Positions 25,118 through 32,713 of a stretch of DNA of 34,694 nt are shown one piece after another (the first letter of the stretch is position 1; every line of letters starts with the position of its first letter). The position numbers and the translations under genes are program-made. Under the pieces are notes generated by a model that was given only the letters and a program-made list of their open reading frames with translations, did no database searches and was not told the DNA's origin. This DNA is from Deltaproteobacteria bacterium (GTDB taxonomy: Bacteria > Bdellovibrionota_B > Oligoflexia > Oligoflexales > Bog-1112): the NCBI GenBank assembly GCA_016186945.1, contig JACPKR010000062.1, positions 1-34,694 of the forward strand, in the 5' to 3' direction.

Positions 25118-27397
25118 TCACCTGGCGCTGGACAGCAAGGGACTTTGGGAGCTTCTTAGGACAGGGCTGCCGGTGTGAAGATAGGAAAGGGTTTCCTCGT
25201 AAACAAGAACAGTATCGTACCAAAACGCCTTGCCATCAGGGCTAGCTACTTTGACAGCATAGGTTCCTGCGGGAACATTAAGAAACAAGTGGGAAGAATG
25301 TGAGCCTTCCCAAGCGACTTTTTCACCTGCTTTTTGCCCTTTGTGATCGAGCAGGGTGACTTTCACTCCGTCGAAATCTTCCTCACCCGCTAGAGGGCCA
25401 TGCTCAACTAGCACCGAACCTTCCCAACGATTGACGGCAAGTCCTGCGAAAAACGCAATATCATCCAAAAAACCACGAGGAAACAACGGCGTCACGTGAT
25501 TATCGCCTGTTCTGCTGTCCATTCTATAGAGCGTAGCTTCAAATTCAGAAGCCCGAGTCAAATAGAAGGATCGGTCGTTGTAAGTTTCCTCCGAGCTGTA
25601 GAGAACGCCCCTGTCCGCATCTTCTTCCCAGGGGTACCCTCGTTCACCTAGCGCATAAACGTCCACATAGGCAAGGGGCCGGTAGTGAGACTCACCCACA
25701 GCACCCCCGTTCCATTGCTCATAGGCGGTGGGCACCGCTGCAAGGGATGTTTCCAGATATCGCTTCTCGCCCAACGCAAAGGAATATTCGGAATGATACC
25801 CTTCGAAGAGGTTCAAGGGGACAGGACCCCGTTCTTCACCGTCCTTGTTTACGAAGAAGAAAGCGAGGGGGCCTGGTTCCAAATTGAACATACAGAATCG
25901 GCCGCTCTTACTCGTTTTGTCTTGCAGGCGGTCAAGGTAGCCATACTGGTTGAAATAGAAGGGTGTTGCTCCCTTCACATTGGCCTCGACCTTCACATCC
26001 TGTTGAGGTTTTCCGTCCTGACTTACAACGTTTGCACAAACCGAGCTATCAGATTCCCGGTTCTCACTGCCTGCTAATTGAAGGTAAGTGTCGAAGGCGA
26101 AGTTTCGGAGGAGCGTGATCTTCACCTTGTCGGGAATGGGGTCGCTCAGTTCAAAAACAGTGGGCCTGAACCTTTCGAGAGGATCTTTGATTTCTACAAG
26201 AAAGCTAGATCCTTGCAGAAGCTCCACCCCCCTCACTACCCCCATGGCATCGGATTCGCTCTCTATTTCAGTGCCCAAGAAGCGAACTTGCACACCATTA
26301 GCGGGAAAGAGTGCTCCGTTTTCTTCGTCCGAACGTTCATCGACGATTTGGAGGTCGATCACGTGTTTGGCATAAGGCGAAGGAGTAGTGATGAAGGTCG
26401 CTTTTTCGGGAGCATGCTCAGGTGCTTCCTCAATCTGTTCTGTTTCTTCTTGGTTCGGGTGAGATTTTTTTCCGAGGCTCGCAAGTTGTTGCAGGGTCTC
26501 CAAGTTTAAGTTCTGCGGATAACTCGCACTGCGAATCTCTCTAACACTGTCAAGGACGGTAAGTTCCCTGGGAAGAACGACATTATTTTCTTCTCCACCA
26601 ACCGTCACGGGCAAAATGTAGAGGGAGTTTTTGTAATGCAGGTAAAGTTCGGTTGCCCCTTCTTTTCGACCGATGATTTGCTTTTCATTGTCTCGCCATT
26701 CAACGAGGTCTTGGTTACGAACGAAGATGTTCAGCTCGCTTCTTGTCCCGTCTTCCTCGGAAATGTTGACTTCAATCGCATCTCCCGTGTGGGGGATGCT
26801 TAACTCTGAGGGGAATATGATAATTTCTTTATTCTTAAGAACCACGTTAACAACAGGTTTCACGCTTTCCTGAATTTCTGACAGCGGGGTTAGCGGTTCT
26901 TCCGGTGTAAAAATTTCAGCACGGTTGGGGGCCTGCTGCGCTTGGGGAGCTTTCCGCTCAGGAACGACAGAAATTGTGATATCCGACACTTGCTGCGGGG
27001 GCGCCTCTCGTTTCCTCGCAGGCTCGTCACTTTCTAAAAGCATAGACAGAGGCGAAGACGCCCGTTCTGCCAGGAGGATGGGATCTTTTTTCAAGTCGTC
27101 AGCCTTGTGAACCAGGGTGGCTACCGTCATTGGCTTGTTCAAAAGCTGGCTGATGTCTTGAAATCTTGCAACTTCGATGTAGTCTTCGAGGGAGCTAGGC
27201 GGCGCTGTTTCCACGAGAGACTCATCTGAATCAACTGCCATGGTTAACAAGGTTTCTACAGTGAGTGCACTGCCGACGATCCTGCTTATGGGAACTTCGC
27301 GGGAATAGGGAAACGCAAGGCTGGCGACATTAAGAATGAGCAGACCCAGTACGTTTCGAATCAGTTTGTTGCGACTTTGCTCATTGTCCCTGAGCAT
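25118..27397 (-). CDS. Large exported multi-domain protein, function unknown
   Basis: A 759-residue protein. The N-terminus (NKLIRNVLGLLILNVASLAF) is a signal peptide or anchor. It is followed by a low-complexity Pro/Glu-rich linker (about 65-185) with APPQQ and EEPLTPL stretches. Residues about 190-270 form a beta-rich segment ending IGRKEGATELYLHYKNSLYILPVTV, which resembles BIG2-like or secretin pilus-N domains. A second acidic linker follows (about 300-345). Several beta-sandwich segments come next (SVCANVVSQDGKPQQDVKVEAN; TVLLDHKG-type repeats ending FLNVPAGTYAVKVASPDGK) that look like carboxypeptidase-regulatory/CNA-B domains. GGAAGG precedes the ATG. No catalytic motif is seen. Cell-surface or periplasmic placement is inferred. 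Confidence 0.8.
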   Translation of the reverse strand: MLRDNEQSRNKLIRNVLGLLILNVASLAFPYSREVPISRIVGSALTVETLLTMAVDSDESLVETAPPSSLEDYIEVARFQDISQLLNKPMTVATLVHKADDLKKDPILLAERASSPLSMLLESDEPARKREAPPQQVSDITISVVPERKAPQAQQAPNRAEIFTPEEPLTPLSEIQESVKPVVNVVLKNKEIIIFPSELSIPHTGDAIEVNISEEDGTRSELNIFVRNQDLVEWRDNEKQIIGRKEGATELYLHYKNSLYILPVTVGGEENNVVLPRELTVLDSVREIRSASYPQNLNLETLQQLASLGKKSHPNQEETEQIEEAPEHAPEKATFITTPSPYAKHVIDLQIVDERSDEENGALFPANGVQVRFLGTEIESESDAMGVVRGVELLQGSSFLVEIKDPLERFRPTVFELSDPIPDKVKITLLRNFAFDTYLQLAGSENRESDSSVCANVVSQDGKPQQDVKVEANVKGATPFYFNQYGYLDRLQDKTSKSGRFCMFNLEPGPLAFFFVNKDGEERGPVPLNLFEGYHSEYSFALGEKRYLETSLAAVPTAYEQWNGGAVGESHYRPLAYVDVYALGERGYPWEEDADRGVLYSSEETYNDRSFYLTRASEFEATLYRMDSRTGDNHVTPLFPRGFLDDIAFFAGLAVNRWEGSVLVEHGPLAGEEDFDGVKVTLLDHKGQKAGEKVAWEGSHSSHLFLNVPAGTYAVKVASPDGKAFWYDTVLVYEETLSYLHTGSPVLRSSQSPLLSSAR

Positions 27398-27708
27398 TCT
27401 ACCTTCCCTGTCAATGTAGAATGGGCGTTCTCCCGTTCATCCACTCGTCGGTTGCTTTATAGACAGACTTAAAAATTATCAGCGCTACGCGTGTTTTTTT
27501 TTCTTTTGAAGAAGAGTGAACGCACGGATGTGTTGGGGTTTTTACTCGACTTTTTCTTCTTTAGCAAGCGTCGCTTCCACCGGATTTCTTGGAGGAACCA
27601 GCTGCGCAGTTTCCTCCAAACCTCCTCCTTGCTGAGGGGGCGCAGTTTCCTCCAAACCTCCTCCTTGCTGAGGGGGCGCAGTTTCCTCCAAACCACCTCC
27701 TTGCCGGG
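27398..27708. other. 311-bp gap between the large exported protein gene and the pyruvate kinase homologue
   Basis: The right half is the family A derivative A5. The left part (27398-27565) carries the upstream region of the exported-protein gene and two T-rich runs (about 27493-27505 and 27550-27562) but no convincing gene. A basic minus-strand frame across 27469-27696 is created by the tandem repeat. Confidence 0.5.
27566..27706 (-). repeat. Family A derivative A5 with a tandem 36-bp amplification
   Basis: Begins like copy A2 (AGCGTCGC then CCGGATTTC) and keeps the signature hairpin (GGAGGAA 27591-27597, loop complement CCAGCTGCGCAGT 27598-27610, TTCCTCCAA 27611-27619). Two exact 36-bp units starting CGCAGTTTCC and ending GAGGGGG lie at 27605-27640 and 27641-27676, with a third partial unit to about 27705. 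It ends 3 bp from the stop of the pyruvate kinase homologue. The outer arms are lost. Confidence 0.85.
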
Positions 27709-29124
27709 TTAGCCTAGCTGTTGGATGGTGAACAAGTTGCTTGCTTCGTAGGCAATGGAGGAGAGCGAAACGGTGACAAAAACAATTGAGTCCCCAGCTT
27801 TGAGCCAGTCGTTTTTTAGAAGCCTCTCGCTGACGATGGGCAGAACTTCGTCAAGGTTGGGGCTTGTGTCGAGAAGGAGTGAGGTCACCCCTCTTACGAG
27901 GGAAAGTCGTCTGTGGGTTCTTTGCGAGAACGTTACCGCAATGATGGGAATGGGAACCTGAAAACTTGCCAGGCGTACGGCTGTGTTACCATGCTTTGTG
28001 ATGCAGACGATCGCTTTTGCTTTCACTCGCTGGGCTGTTTTGTATGCGTGAAAAGCGACGGCATCGAACTCATTCGTAGCTACAAAGTCTTTTTGATACC
28101 AGTTTATGTGAATATTTTCCTGGTCCTCAATATCGCGAATGATGTGTTTACACAGACTGAGGGAGCGTTCCGCGTAAGGTCCCAGGGATAAGTCTTCCGC
28201 AAGAACCACGGCATCGGTCCCGTCGATCACGGCGTTTGCCACGTCCGAGACTTCGGCACGTGTCGGGGTGGCGTTGTAACGCATGGAACCAAGCATATCG
28301 CTTGCGATCATGACCATCTTGGCTTTTTCATGACAAGCATGGATCATTTCCTTTGAAGCAATCGGCACGAGAGCAGGGTCCAGAGAAAGGGCCAGTTCCC
28401 TGCGGGAAATCATGATCCCATCCACATGGGGCAGGAGGGCCTGGATGTTGCTGTAAGCCTGACTATTATCTACGCGTAAGATCAGCCAGGGAGCGACTTT
28501 TAGCTCCAGTTCGATCTTTTTACGGATGAGGGCAATTTCCCTCGGGTTGGAAATACCCGGAAGAATGACATAATCAATTTCTGTATCTTTGAACAAGTTG
28601 ACGTTAATTTTACTTAAATCAAAAAGGGTCGGGTTTTTTCTCGTCTCTTCGACATAGACATCCATCCCTTCCTTAATCGTCCCTCCTTGGACCACTTTCG
28701 CTTTGAAACTTTTTGCTTTCACCTCAAGGATTTTCAAAACGAGGTCTCCGAAACCGATGTAAACCGTCGCATCCGGTGTAAATGTCTTCTCCCACTTTTG
28801 ACAGGTGACACGGATGTCCGCTTTTTTAGCATCCGCTGACCCTATTTTGACGATCGAATCGTAAACAAATTCCGCATGTTCGCCGACCGCACTAACGGTG
28901 ATACGGTCCACCTCGCTAAAGTCGACAAGGATGGCAGGAGGCTTCGTGTCATTGTGTAACTTTTGTGTGGCGTTTTGTAAAAACTCAGCAATTTTCTCTG
29001 AACCTTCCTCAGAGTAAATCAAACGCAAGGCATCGAATTCTGCGTTTTTCAGACTGACACCACCTTTCAAGTCGGTGAATGGTGCCTCCATCGACCAAAC
29101 GACTTTGGTTTGAAGTTTGTTCAT
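27709..29124 (-). CDS. pyk: Pyruvate kinase homologue with a degenerate active site
   Basis: A 471-residue protein with the pyruvate kinase domain order. The A domain is interrupted by a short B domain (about 110-165: FTPDATVYIGFGDLVLKILE... GMDVYVEE), followed by a C-terminal domain. The strongest match is TRAEVSDVANAVIDGTDAVVLAEDLSLG (about 288-315). The catalytic elements are altered. The N-terminal RxNxSHG is replaced by RLIYSEEGS. The catalytic Lys and metal-binding Glu of KIEN read R217-V-D219-N. ARGDLG reads S240-R-R-E-L. Phosphoenolpyruvate turnover is therefore unlikely and a regulatory or other role more plausible. It overlaps psd by 4 bp, so it is cotranscribed with phospholipid synthesis. 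Confidence 0.85.
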   Translation of the reverse strand: MNKLQTKVVWSMEAPFTDLKGGVSLKNAEFDALRLIYSEEGSEKIAEFLQNATQKLHNDTKPPAILVDFSEVDRITVSAVGEHAEFVYDSIVKIGSADAKKADIRVTCQKWEKTFTPDATVYIGFGDLVLKILEVKAKSFKAKVVQGGTIKEGMDVYVEETRKNPTLFDLSKINVNLFKDTEIDYVILPGISNPREIALIRKKIELELKVAPWLILRVDNSQAYSNIQALLPHVDGIMISRRELALSLDPALVPIASKEMIHACHEKAKMVMIASDMLGSMRYNATPTRAEVSDVANAVIDGTDAVVLAEDLSLGPYAERSLSLCKHIIRDIEDQENIHINWYQKDFVATNEFDAVAFHAYKTAQRVKAKAIVCITKHGNTAVRLASFQVPIPIIAVTFSQRTHRRLSLVRGVTSLLLDTSPNLDEVLPIVSERLLKNDWLKAGDSIVFVTVSLSSIAYEASNLFTIQQLG

Positions 29125-29987
29125 GATGCCTTTTCCACTGGTGCTATTAATTTTTCTCCCATTTTTATGGGCAGTCCTTGGGAGATTCTTTTGAAAGGAA
29201 ATCGTTTGGAAAGGATATCGTCAAAAACGATAATAACCGAAGATCCCAGCATAAACATGCCCAGCTCTTCGCCAATTTCCATATTACGCGGATGGGCGAA
29301 TGGGAAGTTCTTTGGGCCGCGGTTACTGAATTGACGAGAAAGATTATTTGTTTCAAAAAAATTCACCGCGTTGACTTTCATTCTACCCACATTGAGTGCT
29401 CCGACCATCACCAGATACGCTTTGCCTCCGTCTTTCTGAGTCAGCTCAAAGACGACACGCTCATTCCGGCAAAACAGACGCGGGACGACTTTAACAAAAG
29501 TATCGTTCACGGGCCATAACTCTCCCGGCACATAACGAACGGAATGGAGAAACCCACTGAAAGGTGCATGGACGCGGTGGTAATGATGAGGAGCAAGGTA
29601 AAAGGAACAAAGCCAGGACGGTCGAAACGTTTTGTCGACGGGACCGCCTGCGAAAAGCAATTCGTTTACCGGATAGTAGAGTCCTTTCGCCTGTATCCCT
29701 TGCCCGCGGTCTATAGGCTGAGAATAGCGCAAGATGCTATCGCAAGGTGAACATAGGTCACCCTGAATCGGACGCGCACCTTCCTTCAGGGCTCTGGTAA
29801 AAAGGTCCTCGAACGACGGGTAGTCGTCCAAACGTTTCGCCGCCTCCGACATGTCAATCTTAAGAAGCTTTACAAGAGCAGCATTCATAACGCGCGTGAA
29901 CGCCCGTGGCCAAGCAAGACGGCTTGCTTTTCCTAAGACGTAGCTTTCCAAGTTCTTGGGTAATAATGAAAGAAGGGGATAGCGCAC
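29121..29987 (-). CDS. psd: Phosphatidylserine decarboxylase proenzyme
   Basis: Inner-membrane enzyme that makes phosphatidylethanolamine from phosphatidylserine. The 288-residue proenzyme has FEDLFTRALKEGARPI, the HHYHRVHAPFSG motif and the self-cleavage site LGSS near residue 249 (usually LGST). This would yield an alpha chain of about 40 residues with a pyruvoyl group from Ser249. The start is GTG 29987 with AAAGGAG about 7 nt upstream. Its TGA overlaps the ATG of the pyruvate kinase homologue. A complete family B copy (B5) begins 18 bp upstream, between it and the divergent small gene. No phosphatidylserine synthase is nearby. Confidence 0.93.
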   Translation of the reverse strand: MRYPLLSLLPKNLESYVLGKASRLAWPRAFTRVMNAALVKLLKIDMSEAAKRLDDYPSFEDLFTRALKEGARPIQGDLCSPCDSILRYSQPIDRGQGIQAKGLYYPVNELLFAGGPVDKTFRPSWLCSFYLAPHHYHRVHAPFSGFLHSVRYVPGELWPVNDTFVKVVPRLFCRNERVVFELTQKDGGKAYLVMVGALNVGRMKVNAVNFFETNNLSRQFSNRGPKNFPFAHPRNMEIGEELGMFMLGSSVIIVFDDILSKRFPFKRISQGLPIKMGEKLIAPVEKAS

Positions 29988-30005
29988 GGTCGGCTCCTTT
30001 GTATT

Positions 30006-30164
30006 GTGTTCAAGATAATCAATTTGGGGACAAACTTTTTGAAAAAAGTTATTTCCCCAAGCCCCTTTTCAAAAACTTCAGTATTTAAAGTTTTTTGGGG
30101 GGAGGCGTGGAGGGGAACTTTTTTTCAAAAAAGGTACTCTCCACAAATTCTTTTTCCCAAATAC
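30006..30164 (+). repeat. Family B element, full copy B5 (159 bp)
   Basis: Core GTGTTCAAGATAATC to CCCAAATAC, exactly 159 bp, flanked by GTATT on the left and TATAG on the right. It retains the hairpins and the 53-codon open frame. It lies upstream of psd (GTG at 29987), in the divergent region shared with the 70-residue unknown gene. Confidence 0.93.
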
Positions 30165-30414
30165 TATAGTAAAAATGCAACATCGCTTTTTTCTTAGTGT
30201 GCCAATTATGCAACAAATATGTCCGCTGAAACTTTCGATAGCGGAACTTTCACAATATAGTAAAACCTTATAAGGGATTCTTCCTTTTTTTAAAGATAGT
30301 TAAGGATCCGCCGGACAAATTGTCGCCACGGTTGAATTGGCACAATTATTGTATAGTAATTTGCATCCATCAAAAGCTTGGAAAAGCTTAAGGAGACATA
30401 CGAAAGGTTTTTTA
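30165..30414. other. A/T-rich upstream region of the 70-residue gene with small inverted repeats
   Basis: No gene is evident. Small dyads stand out: TCCGCT/AGCGGA (30222-30245), the palindrome CCTTATAAGG (30266-30275), and AATTGT/ACAATT around 30319-30349. These could be operators or parts of a promoter region. TATAGT at 30352-30357 is a possible -10, but no well-spaced -35 was found. Confidence 0.3.
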
Positions 30415-30627
30415 ATGAAACGAGTTGTAGAAGAAAAAATCTCCGCAGACTTAAAAGCAAACAAAGCGATCTCTCAACAGACGGTAAAAATACTAGCCAA
30501 CTCAATTTATACCGCCCTCCGAGAAGAAGGGTGCCAGGACAAAGACATCATCGGCGTCTCCAGCCAATTGATCGGGCTGGTTACTTCCGCCATTGATGAG
30601 CGAGAAGAAGAACCTTCCTCCTTCTAA
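30415..30627 (+). CDS. Small unknown protein (70 residues)
   Basis: A helical 70-residue protein (MKRVVEEKISADLKANK at the start, DEREEEPSSF at the end). AAAGG lies about 6 nt before the ATG, a good site, so I chose it over an in-frame ATG at 30337 with none. The stretch TVKILANSIYTALREEGC and DIIGVSSQLIGLVTSAI suggests two amphipathic helices. No motif or family recognised. It is preceded by a 250-bp dyad-rich region and converges with tpiA, the stops being one base apart. Confidence 0.65.
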   Translation: MKRVVEEKISADLKANKAISQQTVKILANSIYTALREEGCQDKDIIGVSSQLIGLVTSAIDEREEEPSSF

Positions 30628-30628
30628 G

Positions 30629-31387
30629 TCAGCTGAGCACGGCATCGAGCATTTGGGAGAAGAGGGAAGCGTCAAGAGACGCGCCCCCTATTAACCCTCC
30701 GTCAATATCTGGCTGCGCGACAAGTTCCCTTACATTGGATAGATTCATGCTGCCTCCGTAAAGGATAAGGAGTGAATCCGCAGCGTCTCCAAATTTTTGC
30801 TTTGCCTTGTCACGGATGAACCTGTGAACTTCCTGAGCCTGGGCCGAGGATGCCGACACGCCCGTACCGATAGCCCAGACCGGTTCGTAGGCGATCACGA
30901 GTTTGGTCAGATCAGCCAGCCCGCTGAACACGGCATCGAGTTGGCGCTGGACGACGGAGAACGTTTGGCCGCTCTTTCTTTCCTCCAGGGTCTCCCCCAC
31001 GCAGAGGAGGGCGCGCATGTCGTGGTGAATGCAGGTCTGTACCTTCTTCGCCACAACCTCATCGTATTCACCGAATTGCTGACGACGTTCGCTATGCCCG
31101 AGGATCACTTCAGTGACCCCGAGTTCCTTTAGCATCCCGATAGAAACTTCCCCGGTGAAGGCCCCTCTCTCTTGCCAATGAGCATTCTGTGCCCCGAGTC
31201 TGATGCGAGTCCCTCGGATCAATTCCCTCGCTCTGAAAAGGAAGGGGTAAGGCATGGCAAGGACTGTTTCTAGTAGACGGTCCCCACTCTGTACATTTCT
31301 ATTCTTCTTTAGAGTGTCGATATATCCCTCAAGGTCGGCGAGGGACATGTTCATCTTCCAGTTGGCAGCCATCATCAATTTGCGCAT
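30629..31387 (-). CDS. tpiA: Triosephosphate isomerase
   Basis: Glycolytic enzyme interconverting dihydroxyacetone phosphate and glyceraldehyde 3-phosphate. The 252 residues match the family. Catalytic signatures are AANWKMN (Lys near residue 13), LGHSERR (electrophile His) and AYEPVWAIGTG (base Glu), with the phosphate loop LYGGSMN. The ATG at 31387 has AAAGGG about 8 nt upstream. The longer frame back to 31480 is only family B repeat. It follows pgk on the same strand, separated by truncated repeat B6, so any operon transcript crosses the repeat hairpins. Confidence 0.97.
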   Translation of the reverse strand: MRKLMMAANWKMNMSLADLEGYIDTLKKNRNVQSGDRLLETVLAMPYPFLFRARELIRGTRIRLGAQNAHWQERGAFTGEVSIGMLKELGVTEVILGHSERRQQFGEYDEVVAKKVQTCIHHDMRALLCVGETLEERKSGQTFSVVQRQLDAVFSGLADLTKLVIAYEPVWAIGTGVSASSAQAQEVHRFIRDKAKQKFGDAADSLLILYGGSMNLSNVRELVAQPDIDGGLIGGASLDASLFSQMLDAVLS

Positions 31388-31410
31388 GAAACAACCCTTT
31401 ATTAAATAAG

Positions 31411-31510
31411 GTATTTGGGAAAAAGAATTTGTGGAGAGAACCTTTTTTGAAAAAAAGTTCCCCTCCACGCCTCCCCCCAAAAAAACTTTAGATATTGAAG
31501 TTTTTGAAAA
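31411..31510 (-). repeat. Family B element, truncated copy B6 between pgk and tpiA
   Basis: Contains core positions about 60-159 (ending CCCAAATAC on the minus strand) and lacks the GTGTTCAAG end. Its left part is the 3' end of pgk: the last six codons (FKNFNI) and the TAA at 31488-31490 come from the repeat. It retains the AAAAACTTCA/TAAAGTTTTT hairpin and the G/A-rich third hairpin. Confidence 0.87.
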
Positions 31511-32687
31511 AGAGAACTTTCAGACCTGGGAGTATTTTCCCTTCCAGGTATTCCAACGACGCACCCCCTCCGGTGGAAATATGGGTGAACTTATCCGCAA
31601 CCTTTGCGAAATTAATAGCAGCGATGGAATCCCCGCCTCCTGCTACCGAGTAGCAATCATGGTCGGCAATAGCCTTAGCGATCGCACTTGTCCCCGTGCG
31701 GAAAGCTGGGCGTTCAAACACGCCCAAAGGGCCGTTCCAAAAGATAGTCTTTGAGGCAAAAATGACTTTCTTATAGGCGTCCACCGTCAGGGGACCTATG
31801 TCAAACCCTGCGTAAGCATCGGGTATATCCCCTTCGATAACTTTGGTCTCTGTGCTATCCATTGTTTTTGCACAGACATGGTCGAGGGGTAGATGAATGC
31901 TCACTTTGCGAGCCTCAGCACTCTCGTAGATGGAGGAAATCAAACTCCCCACGTTTGCTTCCACGAGGGATGTACCCACTCGTGTCCCTTGGAATTTCAG
32001 AAAAGAATAAGCCATCGCGCCACCGATCAGGACATGATTGCAATGGTTCACGAGGTTGAGAAGAACCCCCACCTTGTCGCTTACCTTTGACCCACCGATG
32101 ATCACGGTATAAGGCGCCTTGCTCCCTTTTTTCAGCTTGTCCAGAGTTTTCAGTTCTTGTTCCACCAGGAAGCCGATCGCTCGCCTTTCTTTGGGAAACC
32201 GTTCGGCGAGAGCGGCAACGGAAGCATGTGCCCTGTGCAAGGCACCGAAAGCATCGCTGACATAGTAGTCAATACCTTTCGCCAGAACTTGGGCAAATTC
32301 CTTGTCGTTCTCTGTTTCCTGCGAATAGAAGCGCAAGTTTTCCAGGAGAATGATCCTGTTTTTGCCGAGCTGATGGAGAAGCTGGTCTACGGGGGTTTGC
32401 ACATAGTCTTTGACGAAAGCAAGTTCCAGGTTGAGAAGTTCGGAAAGTTTGCGCCCGACAGGTTCAAGGCTCATACTTGGAACAGGTTTTCCTTTGGGCC
32501 GCCCCAGATGGCTTGCCACAACTATTTTATTGGTTTGCTTAAGGATGTGTCTTAAAGTTGGCAGAGCTTTTACGATGCGGGTGTCATCCGTAATGTTCCC
32601 CTGGCCGTCAAGGGGGACATTTAAGTCCAAACGCAGGAACACTGTTTTATTTTGCAAGCTAAGCTTGTCTACTGTGTTGAAGTTCAT
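31488..32687 (-). CDS. pgk: Phosphoglycerate kinase
   Basis: Glycolytic kinase making ATP and 3-phosphoglycerate from 1,3-bisphosphoglycerate. The 399-residue protein carries FLRLDLNVPLDGQGNITDDTRI, the basic-patch segment ASHLGRPKGK, IIGGSKVSDKVGVL, the hinge/nucleotide segment FWNGPLGVFE and the C-terminal GGGDSIAAI and STGGGASLEYLEGKILPGL. GGGGG lies 4 nt before the ATG. The final six residues (FKNFNI) come from repeat B6, replacing the usual few residues after LPG. It is divergent from gshB with only 26 bp between the starts. Confidence 0.97.
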   Translation of the reverse strand: MNFNTVDKLSLQNKTVFLRLDLNVPLDGQGNITDDTRIVKALPTLRHILKQTNKIVVASHLGRPKGKPVPSMSLEPVGRKLSELLNLELAFVKDYVQTPVDQLLHQLGKNRIILLENLRFYSQETENDKEFAQVLAKGIDYYVSDAFGALHRAHASVAALAERFPKERRAIGFLVEQELKTLDKLKKGSKAPYTVIIGGSKVSDKVGVLLNLVNHCNHVLIGGAMAYSFLKFQGTRVGTSLVEANVGSLISSIYESAEARKVSIHLPLDHVCAKTMDSTETKVIEGDIPDAYAGFDIGPLTVDAYKKVIFASKTIFWNGPLGVFERPAFRTGTSAIAKAIADHDCYSVAGGGDSIAAINFAKVADKFTHISTGGGASLEYLEGKILPGLKVLFFKNFNI

Positions 32688-32713
32688 CGCACCCCCGGGG
32701 AGTTCTCGTTTTC

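Noticed and set aside
27469-27696. Minus-strand frame encoding a repetitive basic peptide (WRKLRPLSKEE repeated)
   Set aside because: It is created by the tandem 36-bp family A units and has no ribosome-binding site; a repeat artefact rather than a gene.
27605-27705. Direct repeats that could be mistaken for a CRISPR array
   Set aside because: The 36-bp units are contiguous with no spacers, and their sequence belongs to the family A element.
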